DNA from: Maioricimonas rarisocia
GTDB lineage: Bacteria; Planctomycetota; Planctomycetia; Planctomycetales; Planctomycetaceae
Assembly: GCF_007747795.1 (NCBI RefSeq)
Contig: NZ_CP036275.1
Coordinates: 1,750,501 to 1,814,500 of the forward strand
Direction of reading: 5' to 3'
Length of the DNA stretch: 64,000 bases
In this document: positions 34,830 through 44,201 of the stretch, piece by piece
Position numbering within the stretch: the first letter of the stretch is position 1
Layout of the letters: each line of letters opens with the position of its first letter
The notes under the pieces: model-generated
Told to the model about the DNA's origin: nothing
Seen by the model: only the letters and a program-made list of their open reading frames with translations
Databases searched by the model: none
Program-made: the position numbers and the translations under genes

Positions 34830-37220
34830 ATGTCGATTTCAGACGGTCTGCCACAAGGTTTCGAGAACCTCGACGCCGACGACAAGATCGACGTCGTGTG
34901 CGATCACTTCGAGGCAGCCCTGCTGGCCGGCAAAGTGCCACGGATCGAAGCCTATCTTGACTCAGCGCCGCAACAGCTTCGCCGGTCGCTGCTGATCGAA
35001 TTGTTTGGCCTCGAACTCGAGTATCGGCGGCAGCACGACGCGATCCCGGACTTCTCGGAGTATGCACGGCGCTTTCCGCACGAGTCGCGGATGCTGTGGC
35101 GACATTTCTTCGATGAGTTCAACTCTCAGTCTCCGGCCTGCGGCGTCACTCTGATTCAGGATCAAGGGGTCCCGGCCAATGACACGTCGGGCCGAAAGAA
35201 TTCGACTCTGGGGCCGGGCGGTCCGGATTATCGACGCGTCGGGAGATACCTGCTCGACGGCCTCGTCCGTCGCGATGCGGAGGGAGACTTGTGGCGGGGA
35301 TTCGACCCGGAACTGAACCGTGAGGTCATGATCCGGTTGTCGCCCGCTGAGGCCGGCATTGGACCGGGGGCTGTCGTCGCGCAGCTGCATCGGGCACGCA
35401 AGGTGACGCATCTTCATCATCCGGGCATCGTCGGGACCTACGATGCCGGTGCGGAGGATGGGCGGTACTACATCGTGACCGAAGTGGTCGAAGGGGAACC
35501 GCTCAGGCAACACGTTTCGGCTGGAAACACCGAGCATCGGCAGATCGCAGAACTGATAGCGCAGGTGGCCGATGCACTCGCAGTGGCCCATGCCAGCGGA
35601 GCCCTGCACCTGAACCTTTCGCCGGATCAGATCGTAGTCGATCTGTCGGGCCGGCCACGGCTGCAGGGGTTCGCCGTCGATGCCTGGACCATTTGCGGAG
35701 ACGATGCCGGTCAGCTTGCGAAACTGGCCACGTATCGCGCGCCGGAGCAGTTTGTCGGGAAGACGGGCGATATTGGCGTCACGACGGATGTCTATGCCTT
35801 GGGGATGGTGCTGTACGAGCTGCTCAGCGGACAGCCTCCGTACTGTGGTGTCGTGCAGGAGATCACCGGCCAGGTTCTCACGACGCCGCCGATTCCGTTG
35901 CAGCAGTGTGCTCCAGGTGTCTCTGATGATCTGGCGGCGATTTGCAGTAAGGCTATCGCTCGGGAACCTCAGAGCCGGTACTCCTCGGCCGAAGAGTTGG
36001 CGGACGACCTGCGCCGATATCTGGACGGGAAGACATCACGGGCGAGTCGCGTTTCGTTCTGGCACCGCGCCGATCGGGCGGTCCGTCGACGTCCATGGGA
36101 GTGGTTGACGGTGCTGGTCGCATTCCTGGGAATCGCAGTCGCGTGCAGCGTCGCGTTGTGGGACGACGGACGTGTGCGAGTGCAGATCGCAACGCAACCA
36201 TCCGGGGCGGCGGTCACGTTCGTTCCGCTGAGCGATGCCGACGGTCGCCCCCTTCCGCATCGGGCTGTGGCGGTCGACGCCGGCGACGTTCTGGAAGCAC
36301 GCCTGCCCCCGGGAAAGTATCTCGTTGTCGCTGTGGTCGAGGGGCATGGTTTTCACGAGGTCTGGAGGCACGTTCCGCACCCCGACAGCAATGACGTTCC
36401 CGGACCGTATCCCCATCAGCGCTGGTCGGTGCACTCTTCGGGGTTGCTGCAGAGGGACGTGGTCACGCTTCCCGCGATCGACATTCCTGACGACTCGGTC
36501 GTCGAGGAAATGGTCCTGGTGAAAGGCGCGAGCGCCTTCGAGGTTGGTGACGATGCAGGAGGTCGTTCCTCACATATGCGGCCGATGCGGGACTTCTATC
36601 TCGAGCGGACCGAGCTGACCTGGAGGACGTACCACGAGGTCACGGAGATGCTGCCTCCCTTCATGCCGCCGCACGAGCGGGCCGCAGCCTCACGACTTGA
36701 CGAGGCGGCTACCTATCTGACGTTCGATCAGGCGGTGGTATTGGCAGAGCGCCTGGGGAAGCGACTGCCGGACGAATTTGAGTTCGAGTACGCGGCAACG
36801 CGTGCGGGGACGCAACGGTTTCCGTGGGGACATGATGCCGGGCCGGGCACGCACTGGACCTTCGGTGCGGTCACGGATCACGAGTACGACATCGTGACGT
36901 TCGGCAACCAGCCGCCGATCATCGGGCTCTACTCGAACGTCGCGGAATGGACGTCGTCCCGGCCGGTCCCCTACCCCGGTGCCGAGGGGAGCGAACCGGA
37001 TGTGGTCGATCCGGACCTGCGGGTCGTGCGCGGCGGTCCCTGGTCGGTGCTGCAGGGGACGCCTGATCTTTCCGAAGTGCCGGACGGGCCGCGGGAACGG
37101 ATCGGAATCCCCCGCATGAGCGCCCGCAAAGGTCTGGGAGTCCGCTTTGCACGCAGTGCGGTGCCACGGGTGCTGCCGGAGCATTTTGCCGGGTCTCCCG
37201 ATGAGCGGCGGGGCGAGTAA
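34830..37220 (+). CDS. Transmembrane receptor pseudokinase with C-terminal SUMF1 domain
   Basis: A 796-residue protein. Residues 1-110 form an N-terminal region typical of planctomycete kinases paired with ECF factors. The kinase-like domain (about 138-400) keeps the fold, for example TYRAPEQFVGKTGDIGVTTD and VYALGMVLYELLSGQPPY, but loses the catalytic residues: VAIK-type Lys is Arg169 (VMIRLS), HRD is His260-Leu-Asn262 (HLNLSPDQ), and DFG is Gly280-Phe-Ala282. A helix at about 424-444 crosses the membrane, followed by a PEGA-like and then a SUMF1 domain (about 558-785; PDEFEFEYAATRAG and FPWGHDAGPGTHW visible). It likely senses outside and signals to the adjacent sigma factor. Confidence 0.88.
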   Translation: MSISDGLPQGFENLDADDKIDVVCDHFEAALLAGKVPRIEAYLDSAPQQLRRSLLIELFGLELEYRRQHDAIPDFSEYARRFPHESRMLWRHFFDEFNSQSPACGVTLIQDQGVPANDTSGRKNSTLGPGGPDYRRVGRYLLDGLVRRDAEGDLWRGFDPELNREVMIRLSPAEAGIGPGAVVAQLHRARKVTHLHHPGIVGTYDAGAEDGRYYIVTEVVEGEPLRQHVSAGNTEHRQIAELIAQVADALAVAHASGALHLNLSPDQIVVDLSGRPRLQGFAVDAWTICGDDAGQLAKLATYRAPEQFVGKTGDIGVTTDVYALGMVLYELLSGQPPYCGVVQEITGQVLTTPPIPLQQCAPGVSDDLAAICSKAIAREPQSRYSSAEELADDLRRYLDGKTSRASRVSFWHRADRAVRRRPWEWLTVLVAFLGIAVACSVALWDDGRVRVQIATQPSGAAVTFVPLSDADGRPLPHRAVAVDAGDVLEARLPPGKYLVVAVVEGHGFHEVWRHVPHPDSNDVPGPYPHQRWSVHSSGLLQRDVVTLPAIDIPDDSVVEEMVLVKGASAFEVGDDAGGRSSHMRPMRDFYLERTELTWRTYHEVTEMLPPFMPPHERAAASRLDEAATYLTFDQAVVLAERLGKRLPDEFEFEYAATRAGTQRFPWGHDAGPGTHWTFGAVTDHEYDIVTFGNQPPIIGLYSNVAEWTSSRPVPYPGAEGSEPDVVDPDLRVVRGGPWSVLQGTPDLSEVPDGPRERIGIPRMSARKGLGVRFARSAVPRVLPEHFAGSPDERRGE

Positions 37221-37315
37221 ACGCACTGTCGCAAGTTGCTGCATCGACCGCGCCCTGTTGTGGGGACGACATGGGAGGAAGGGGTGTGCACGTCGCGGGT
37301 TCTGAGATATGACCG

Positions 37316-38899
37316 TCAACGCCGCAGCTCGCGTGACAGAAAATCCCGCGCGGATTCGAGAATCAGCCGGCCCACACTGAGGGCCTGGTTCTGCAACTGC
37401 CGGACGCGTTCCTGCCGGATCTCGTGATGCAGTGTCCGCAGCAGCGCCGAGGCCCGGGCCTGGTCGAGCAGCGTCACCATGACGGGGACCAGTTCTTCAT
37501 TCACCCCGCTGACGCGGTCCCCTGCGGCATCACTGCAGACCGGGACGACAGCGTCGAGGCGTTCGCCGAACAGCTCGATCTGGTAAGCGGCCGCCTCGCT
37601 GATCGATTTTGCCTTGGGGGTGGCGGGCTGGACCCAGTCGTATGGCGGGGACCATTCGAGGACCGGGCTCAGTCCGTCAATGTGCGTGAGGACGGCAACC
37701 ACCGGCGGTGGCTTCAGACGTTTGCGCTCCCGGTACCACGTCTGCATCGTCTCGAGAACGACGCGGTCCGGCTCGCGGGCCGGCGAACGGGCGTCGAGCA
37801 CCAGCAGAACAAGATCGGCCCGTTCAAAAGCGGCGTACATCGCCCGCAGCTGTTCCTGCGAGGCGCCGGCGTCGGCGTAGCCGGCAGTGTCGAGCAGTCT
37901 CAGCTCGGCCTGCTGATCCGGCCAGGTCAGCCGGTACTCCTGAACGTCCCGTGTCTTCGGCAGGACATCGACCGCCGCCCGGTTCTCACCCAGCAGCGCG
38001 TTGATCAGGCTCGACTTGCCCGCCTTGACCTGCCCGATGACCGCGACGGTGACCGTGGCGTCCTCTTCACGAGTCTCTTTCTTCGAAGTGTCTTCGTCGA
38101 CGTGAGCCGGCAGAGGTTTCGATGCCGTTTCGGGCTTGAGGCGGGCCATCGCCGCCCGGTAACGATCGGCCCCCCCGCGCAGGCGGCCACTGTTCATTTC
38201 GATGCAGTAGTACCCGACCTGCCGGACAAACATCGAGTAGAAGGCGCCAAGCACGCCCGTCTGCAGTTCCTCCGAGAAGGGATCCATGGTGAACCGTGTG
38301 ACCAGATACCGCAGTGCGTTCGCAGGATTCAGGTACAGCGAGGCCATCCAGGTGACGTCGCGTGCCGCACGATACCAGCCGGGTGTCCTCCCCAGCAGTC
38401 GCCACTGGCGGACGGTGATCATGTGACTGGCCGGCAGCGAGCGGTGGGCCCAGCGTTCGACGTCCTCGAGTGCGAGGTGGGCGGCGGCGAGGATCTCGAC
38501 GACCGTCAGTGACGAGACGGGATCACTCGTTTTGGGGTGGTAGTGCTGTGCAATTTTGAGGGAGAGTTCGGTCGCGATATTCAGGTAGAAGTGTGGATCG
38601 GTCATCTGCGCCGGCGTGACTTCGTCGATCGCCTGTTGCCGACGGACGACGATCTTCATCGCTTCTTCGTCCTGCGGCGTCCAGTGCAGTGCCGGCTCGA
38701 TGCGGTTGCGGGCTGCCGGGTACAGACGGGCCTGCCAGCGTCGGGCCAGCAGAAAACCGAGTCCCCAGAACACCGGTGGGATCCACCAGGACCAGACCAG
38801 AGAACCGGTCTGCCACAGGGCCCAGATGCCGAGTACCGCGAAGACCGCCAGCGGGATCACCAGCAGCGTCCCGAGGACCGCAAGCTGCCAGAGCTTCAT
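37316..38899 (-). CDS. Membrane-anchored GTPase of the TRAFAC class
   Basis: A 527-residue protein. Two hydrophobic helices at the N-terminus (KLWQLAVLGTLLVIPLAVFA and WWIPPVFWGLGFLL) anchor it in the membrane, followed by a helical region of about 200 residues. The C-terminal G domain has Walker A GQVKAGKSSLINALLG, switch/Walker B DTAGYAD, and LTHID in place of the usual NKxD. The ATG at 38899 overlaps the upstream GTPase stop by 4 bp; the longer frame beginning at 39262 has unrelated Arg-rich residues. The two GTPases form an operon. The substrate is unknown; the class includes Era- and dynamin-related proteins. Confidence 0.85.
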   Translation of the reverse strand: MKLWQLAVLGTLLVIPLAVFAVLGIWALWQTGSLVWSWWIPPVFWGLGFLLARRWQARLYPAARNRIEPALHWTPQDEEAMKIVVRRQQAIDEVTPAQMTDPHFYLNIATELSLKIAQHYHPKTSDPVSSLTVVEILAAAHLALEDVERWAHRSLPASHMITVRQWRLLGRTPGWYRAARDVTWMASLYLNPANALRYLVTRFTMDPFSEELQTGVLGAFYSMFVRQVGYYCIEMNSGRLRGGADRYRAAMARLKPETASKPLPAHVDEDTSKKETREEDATVTVAVIGQVKAGKSSLINALLGENRAAVDVLPKTRDVQEYRLTWPDQQAELRLLDTAGYADAGASQEQLRAMYAAFERADLVLLVLDARSPAREPDRVVLETMQTWYRERKRLKPPPVVAVLTHIDGLSPVLEWSPPYDWVQPATPKAKSISEAAAYQIELFGERLDAVVPVCSDAAGDRVSGVNEELVPVMVTLLDQARASALLRTLHHEIRQERVRQLQNQALSVGRLILESARDFLSRELRR

Positions 38900-40077
38900 G
38901 CGTCGTTCCCGCTCTCGTGCGTTCGTTGCCACAGCTTCGCCGCCTGATTGAGCTGGTCGCGCCAGATATCGCTGATCTGCTCTTCCGAGGGAACATGGCC
39001 GGAATTGACCTGTCCGAAGTACCAGCAGATCGCCCGACCGGTGGCATAAGTGTAGGCGAAGGCGAGGGTCGCGTTGGCGGCAATGCCGACGTAGGGAATG
39101 AACTTCAGGGATTCCCGGGTCAGCATTCGTGTCAGCAACCGCCCACCCAGCAGTCCGGCTCCTTTGAGCACGGCGTTGCCGTCGAGGGACTGCCCGTAGA
39201 TGCCGGCGAGCTTGTACGTCATCCGGGACTGAATCGCCATGACCGACGGAATATCGACCCACGGAATCGGGACGGCTGCGGCCGTCGCAGCCAGCATGCT
39301 GTGACTGAGGACGACCGGCAGCGCCTGGCGTTCTTTCAGGTCACGCAGCGAATGCATTGTCTCGTCGAACTGCAGCAGGGTCTGTCGGAATGCGGCCGGC
39401 AGCATGTCCAGCAGAGCCTGTTTCAAACGTTCCCCACCATACTCCGGCTGATGAAAGCCTTCTTCCGGCCGGGTCAGGTCGATCGGCACGATCCGGTCGA
39501 CGAGCCCGGCAAAGGTTTCCTGCTGTTTCTCAAGGGATCGCTGCAGATCGTCGGGCAGGCCCTCGGGGATGAGTTCGTCGCCGAACGGGTCTTTCTCGGG
39601 ATGTTGCTGCTGCGGGTACGCCTCGTGCAGACAGGTGAGCGCGAGAACCACCGGCCGCTCGGGATTGGCCGCGCGGATGACACGTAAGGGCGTAACGACC
39701 GATTCGAGGGCGTGGTCCATCACCCGGACGGTGATCACCATCAGGTGCGTCGACTGAGCGAACTCGCGAAGGTCTTCTTCCGGATCGTAGGCACTTTCCC
39801 CCAGCCCACGGGTATCCATGAAGCGCAGCAGCGGGCTCGATTCCGAAGGGAAGTCGAACCGTTGGGAATGCTTTGTTTCCGGCCGGTAGCCGCTGCCGAT
39901 GCGTGCGTCTTCGGCCCCGGTGAGATAGCGGACGATCGAGGTCTTGCCGCTTCCGGTCTTGCCGAACATCCAGAAGACGGGAACCGGAGCATTTTCGAGG
40001 ATGCTCGCCTGCTCGTCCCGGAACTCCGCGTCGGACGGAGGGCGGTTGAAGAGAAGCGATTTCAGTGTGTTGAGCAT
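38896..40077 (-). CDS. P-loop GTPase with DUF697/YcjF-like C-terminus
   Basis: A 393-residue protein. The G domain has Walker A GKTGSGKTSIVRYLTG, Walker B DTRGLGESAYDPEEDL, and LTCLHEA near the G4 position. The last 150 residues are hydrophobic-rich with helices such as VPIPWVDIPSVMAIQSRMTY and FIPYVGIAANATLAFAYTYA, resembling the C-terminus of DUF697/YcjF proteins that attach to membranes. It overlaps the downstream GTPase gene by 4 bp (ATGA), so the two proteins are probably made together and may interact. Function is not known; membrane remodelling or stress roles are possible. Confidence 0.83.
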   Translation of the reverse strand: MLNTLKSLLFNRPPSDAEFRDEQASILENAPVPVFWMFGKTGSGKTSIVRYLTGAEDARIGSGYRPETKHSQRFDFPSESSPLLRFMDTRGLGESAYDPEEDLREFAQSTHLMVITVRVMDHALESVVTPLRVIRAANPERPVVLALTCLHEAYPQQQHPEKDPFGDELIPEGLPDDLQRSLEKQQETFAGLVDRIVPIDLTRPEEGFHQPEYGGERLKQALLDMLPAAFRQTLLQFDETMHSLRDLKERQALPVVLSHSMLAATAAAVPIPWVDIPSVMAIQSRMTYKLAGIYGQSLDGNAVLKGAGLLGGRLLTRMLTRESLKFIPYVGIAANATLAFAYTYATGRAICWYFGQVNSGHVPSEEQISDIWRDQLNQAAKLWQRTHESGNDA

Positions 40078-40253
40078 AGGGATCGCACTTCAGGTGACTG
40101 ACCGATTATCGGCGAGCGGCCCGGAAATGGCGAGCCCCGCAGAGCATGTCTGGACGTGACGGAAGGCGAAGTCCCTTCACCCCCGCACGTTGCTCTGCTT
40201 CAATGCGGGGCTGGTCCCCTGCCCTTGCGGGATTGTTCGCCACGTTCAACGGG

Positions 40254-41060
40254 ATGTCCATCATGACGGATCAGCTGTTTTCTGTATCGGACCAGGCGGT
40301 CCTTGTCTCGGGCGGAAGCCGGGGAATCGGTCTGAGTCTGGCTCGCGGCTTTGCCGAACGTGATGCCCGCGTGGTGATTACCGGCCGGGACGAACGGACA
40401 CTGGCCGAGGCGGCAGCCGAGATTTCCGTGGGGGCTCATCCCGTGCGGTGGCAGGTCTGTGATGTCGCCGACGCCGATCAGATCCCGCGGGTGGTGGACC
40501 AGGTGATCGAAGAACTCGGCGGCATCGACACGCTGGTCAATGTGGCCGGCGTCAACATCCGGCAGCCGGTCGAGAACTTCACCCAGGATCAGTTCGACTT
40601 CGTCCTGGACATCAATCTGCGTGGAGCCTTCTTCATGGCGAAGGAAGTGGGCCGAACGATGATCGCCCGCGGCTCGGGGGCAATCATTAACATCGATTCC
40701 CTCAACAGCGATGCGCCGCTGAAGTATGTCGCACCCTACGCGATGAGCAAGTGCGGGCTCAACGCCATGACGCGATCGCTGGCGATGGAATGGGGCCCGA
40801 AGGGGGTGCGGGTGAACGGGCTGGCCCCCGGGTTTATCCTCACCGATCTGACGCAGAAGCTCTGGTCCGACCCGAGAATGGAGGAGTGGGGCGAGTTCAA
40901 TACGCCGATGGGGCGACTCGGCCAGCCGGAAGATCTGGTGGGGACGGCGGTCTTTCTCGCATCGCCCGCCGCGGCGTTTCTGACCGGTCAGACGGTTTAC
41001 GTCGATGGGGGGATGATCGCAGGACGGATCTGGCCGATCCCACAAGATGGGGGGCAGTAG
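40254..41060 (+). CDS. Short-chain dehydrogenase/reductase
   Basis: A 268-residue classical SDR with VLVSGGSRGIGLSLARGFAE as the cofactor motif, LVNVAGVN in place of NNAG, the Ser in INIDSLNSDAP, and an intact YAMSK catalytic pair. It ends LTGQTVYVDGGM, as in 2-deoxygluconate 3-dehydrogenase-type and 3-oxoacyl-ACP reductase-like enzymes. Start is the ATG at 40254; an in-frame ATG at 40263 is nearly equivalent and is better placed after an ACGGGA sequence. Its 3' neighbour, 213 bases on, is an unknown barrel-like protein, suggesting a shared sugar-related step. Confidence 0.92.
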   Translation: MSIMTDQLFSVSDQAVLVSGGSRGIGLSLARGFAERDARVVITGRDERTLAEAAAEISVGAHPVRWQVCDVADADQIPRVVDQVIEELGGIDTLVNVAGVNIRQPVENFTQDQFDFVLDINLRGAFFMAKEVGRTMIARGSGAIINIDSLNSDAPLKYVAPYAMSKCGLNAMTRSLAMEWGPKGVRVNGLAPGFILTDLTQKLWSDPRMEEWGEFNTPMGRLGQPEDLVGTAVFLASPAAAFLTGQTVYVDGGMIAGRIWPIPQDGGQ

Positions 41061-41273
41061 CCCGCCAATCGCCTGTAACCGGCAGAATCGGTCCGTTTCG
41101 TGCGGTCGCAGCGTCGATCGACGCTCGACAGAGTCCAATTGCCACGCCGAGACTCTGTGCCGGCAGACGTGGATGCGTCCTGTGGGCTATGATTCCGACA
41201 ACTTGATCCGCACGCCGATCCGCCCCGCCTGAATCCCCAGATACGTCTGCCGCACCGCGGCAACCGAGAATCG

Positions 41274-42500
41274 ATGCAGAAATCCCTCGATCGCAAGCTG
41301 GCCGCCATTCACGCCGACCCGCAGGGTTGCCCCGAGTTCATCATCGCCGACGCGAAGGATGCCGACATGGCGTTCGGCATCGGGGCGCCCGGGCTGTCGC
41401 CCGAACGTCATGACACCGAGCTGAAGTACAAAACGCTCGCCGAGTATCGCGAACAGATTCGCGCAGTCATTCGCCAGGGCATCGTCGATATCGTGCTGAT
41501 GTCGGCGAGCACCAGCGAACACCTGACGCTGCGCGAGGGGCTGTTCGACAACTCGCATGTGACGCCGGCCATCCGGGCGAATGACGCCACCGATGTGCAC
41601 GCGTTTCGCGGCAGCCGGATTCCCCAGGCCCCTGCCCATCCGTTCCGGACGGCCCTGATCGACCATGCCCAGTGTGGCCACCTCGACTGTGCACCGGAGG
41701 AGCGACCGCGGGGCGCGAATCTCGGGCTGTATTCGGTCACCTTCAACAACGATCTCGAGCTCGATCTCCACACGCTCGAGCAGTACAACGCGTTCCGTGC
41801 CGAGGCGGAGCGGAAGGGGTTCCGGCATTTTCTCGAGCTGTTCAACCCGAACGTCCCTGGGGCCGTTTCGGACGAGCAGCTGCCGTACTTCATCAACGAT
41901 GTCATTGCCCGGACGCTGGCGGGAGTGGCTTCTGCGGGGCGGCCGGTCTTTCTGAAGATCCCCTACAACGGTCCGCACGCGATGGAGGAACTGGTCGCGT
42001 ACGACCCGCATCTGATCGTCGGTGTGCTGGGGGGCTCGGCCGGGACGACGCTGGACGCGTTTACGCTGCTGTACGAAGCGAAGAAGTACGGAGCCCGCGC
42101 CGCACTGTTCGGCCGCAAGATCAACCAGGCCGAGAACCAGCTGGCGTTCATCGAATTCCTGCGGCACATTGCCGATGGAGTGATCGAACCGATTGAAGCC
42201 GTTCGTGCGTATCACGCCGTGCTGGAGAAGCTGGGGCAGAAGCCGACGCGCTCGCTGGAAGACGACCTGACACTGCAGACGAACGTGATGAGCTACGGCG
42301 GGAGCAGCACGTTCACGAGTCTGCCGCCGACCCGCAAGGCGAAGGGGACAACAGGCGTCGCATCGACAGACGGATCGGCCGGCGATGGGAACGGAGCGTC
42401 CCCCGACTTCGGAGCAATGTCGTCGGAAGAGCGGCTGGAGTACCACCGACAGCGTCTGGGGCTCGCCTCAACCGCACCCGGGGACGTCAATCACCAATGA
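41274..42500 (+). CDS. Uncharacterised barrel-like protein, aldolase-like
   Basis: A 408-residue cytosolic protein. It alternates strands and helices in a TIM-barrel fashion: FIIADAKDADMAFGIGAPG, VDIVLMSASTSEHLTLREGL, NLGLYSVTFNNDLELDLHTL, HFLELFNPNVPGAVSDEQLP, RPVFLKIPYNGPHAMEELVA, LIVGVLGGSAGTTLDAFTLL. The Lys in VFLKIPYNG lies where class I aldolases carry a Schiff-base lysine, suggesting DeoC/LacD-like chemistry, but I cannot assign a family. The last 70 residues are disordered. The upstream SDR may be a partner. ATG 41274 has CGAGAA just upstream. Confidence 0.7.
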   Translation: MQKSLDRKLAAIHADPQGCPEFIIADAKDADMAFGIGAPGLSPERHDTELKYKTLAEYREQIRAVIRQGIVDIVLMSASTSEHLTLREGLFDNSHVTPAIRANDATDVHAFRGSRIPQAPAHPFRTALIDHAQCGHLDCAPEERPRGANLGLYSVTFNNDLELDLHTLEQYNAFRAEAERKGFRHFLELFNPNVPGAVSDEQLPYFINDVIARTLAGVASAGRPVFLKIPYNGPHAMEELVAYDPHLIVGVLGGSAGTTLDAFTLLYEAKKYGARAALFGRKINQAENQLAFIEFLRHIADGVIEPIEAVRAYHAVLEKLGQKPTRSLEDDLTLQTNVMSYGGSSTFTSLPPTRKAKGTTGVASTDGSAGDGNGASPDFGAMSSEERLEYHRQRLGLASTAPGDVNHQ

Positions 42501-42929
42501 ATGGTGCGTCGTCTGCGGCGACGGCACCCGACATTTCGGTTGTCCGCGTACGTGGTTGGTGACGCTGTAGGGTGTGTCACGACTGGTGGGGGGCTCTGCG
42601 GTCGGTGAGGTGTTCGAGCATGTTTGTCGAAGCTGATTGGCTGTGTTGGTGGTCGTGACGCACCATCGCTGGTGGGAGGACGTCATCAAGGACTGAACGG
42701 TGCGTCGCCTGCGGCGACAGCACCCTACACTGGCAGCTCGCTATAATTGTCCGGGCCGGCGACGCAACAGAAAACGCCGGGCCGCGCGAATGGGCGCGAT
42801 CCGGCGTCTGTTTCTTTCGGGCAGTGCAGGAGCTCTACGGGTTCGCATGCCCACCCGCCTACGCTGTGAGGGCATGGCACCCATCGTCGGGCGTAAGTCC
42901 GGGATGACTCGCTGCGTCCCCTGCCCCGC
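42501..42929. repeat. Repeat-rich gap with two copies of a 27-bp palindrome
   Basis: No gene is evident. Two copies of a 27-bp partly self-complementary sequence lie at 42503-42529 and 42699-42725. The second is identical, in reverse complement, to a copy at 61834-61860. Each can fold with GGTGC/GCACC and GTCGCC/GGCGAC arms. A GCATG-type phrase near 42845 recalls the repeat cluster at 1768-2254. A hairpin at 42771-42807 sits downstream of prfB. Confidence 0.75.
42771..42807 (-). terminator. Probable terminator downstream of prfB
   Basis: Read on the minus strand, ACGCCGG (complement of 42801-42807) pairs with CCGGCGT (complement of 42774-42780), with a further CGCGC/GCGCG stem inside, and TTT follows. 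It lies about 120 bases after the prfB stop. Confidence 0.55.
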
Positions 42930-44037
42930 TTATTTGTCGATACTCCAGCGGAGGTAGGATTCGATGAACGGATCCAGCTCACCGTCGAGAACTTCAAACG
43001 GGTTGTTCGCCTTCAGCTCCGTGCGGCTGTCCTTGACGAACTGCTCGGGCTGCAGCACGTAGTTGCGGATCGTCTGGCCGCCGAATCCGATTTTCGACTT
43101 GTCGCCGCGACGGGCCGCAGCGGCTGCCTCCTTCTTCTCCTGCTCAATCTGGTACAGCTTGGCCAGCAGCATCTTGCGGGCGGTGGCCCGGTTCTTGTGC
43201 TGGCTCCGTTCGTTCTGACACTGAACGACCACGCCGCTACTCAGGTGCGTCAGGCGGATGGCCGAGTCCGTCTTGTTGACGTGCTGGCCACCGGCACCAC
43301 CGGCGCGGTAGGTGTCTTCGCGAACATCGCTGTCCCAGCTGACCTCGATTTCGGCATCCTCACCGAAGTCGGGGGTGACGTCGACGGCCGCGAAGGACGT
43401 ATGCCGGCGACCGGCCGAGTCGAACGGACTGATCCGCACGAGGCGATGGTTGCCGGTTTCCCCTTTCAGGTAGCCGAATGCATAGTCTCCCTTGATGTGC
43501 AGGGTGACATTGCGGATGCCGGCTTCTTCCCCTTCGGATCGGTCCATGATCTCGGTGTCGAAATCACGGGCTTCGCACCAGCGGACGTACATCCGCAGGA
43601 GGATCTCGGCGAAGTCGGCTGCGTCGGTTCCGCCTTCCCCCGCCTGGATGGTCATGTAGGCATCGCAGGAGTCTTCGGGGGCCGACATACTGGCATGCAG
43701 TTCGACGGCTTCGAGTTTTTCCGTGAGTGACTCGACGGTCGCCTTGATCTCGTCGTCGAGGCCGTCGGCGTCCTCTTCGTCGGCCAGTTCGATCAGCGCA
43801 CCAAGATCTTCAGAGCCGTCAATCAGCTCCTGCATCGGCTTCAATGTGCCGTTGATACGACGCAGTTCGCCGACCAGCATCTGTGCCTTCTCCTGGTTAT
43901 CCCAGAAGTCCGGCTGTGCCATCGCGGCGTTGATCTCTGCGGCCCGGGCCGCTTTGTCGTCGTAGTCAAAGAGAGTCCTTGAGCTGAATGATGCGCTCAG
44001 TCAGGGAACTGCAGTGGTCCCGAAGTTCGTTGTCCAT
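42930..44037 (-). CDS. prfB: Peptide chain release factor 2, +1 programmed frameshift
   Basis: RF2 releases peptides at UGA and UAA stop codons. Two frames make one protein. Frame 0 runs from ATG 44037 for 23 codons ([18 protein letters not shown]...) to an in-frame TGA at 43966-43968. The slippery sequence is CTT TGA C at 43971-43965, preceded by an AAGGA, matching the classical RF2 site. After +1 shift, translation continues [18 protein letters not shown] in the second frame to a TAA at 42930, for 368 residues. Visible hallmarks are [15 protein letters not shown] with the SPF codon-recognition motif and [19 protein letters not shown] with GGQ. An N-terminally truncated reading from 43922 would miss the frameshift. 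Confidence 0.95.
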
Positions 44038-44201
44038 GGCGAATGGCCGATTGATCAGTCCGTGGAATGTGTGAAACCCTGCGGCCACGAGACCGCAGGG
44101 TGAACATCGCATTCTAGACTCTGGACTGGAAGGACGCCACTGACGTCGTCCCGCGCTGAGCAACCGGCAGAGGCTCGAAAGCCACGCCGCAAGCCGCTTT
44201 G

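Noticed and set aside
42501-42929. Possible CRISPR array because of repeated palindromes
   Set aside because: Only two copies, not regularly spaced, no spacers of uniform size and no cas genes in the window.
43966-44163. A separate 65-residue gene upstream of prfB
   Set aside because: Its last 23 codons are the frame-0 leader of the RF2 gene, ending at the programmed frameshift; the residues before the ATG at 44037 show no homology.
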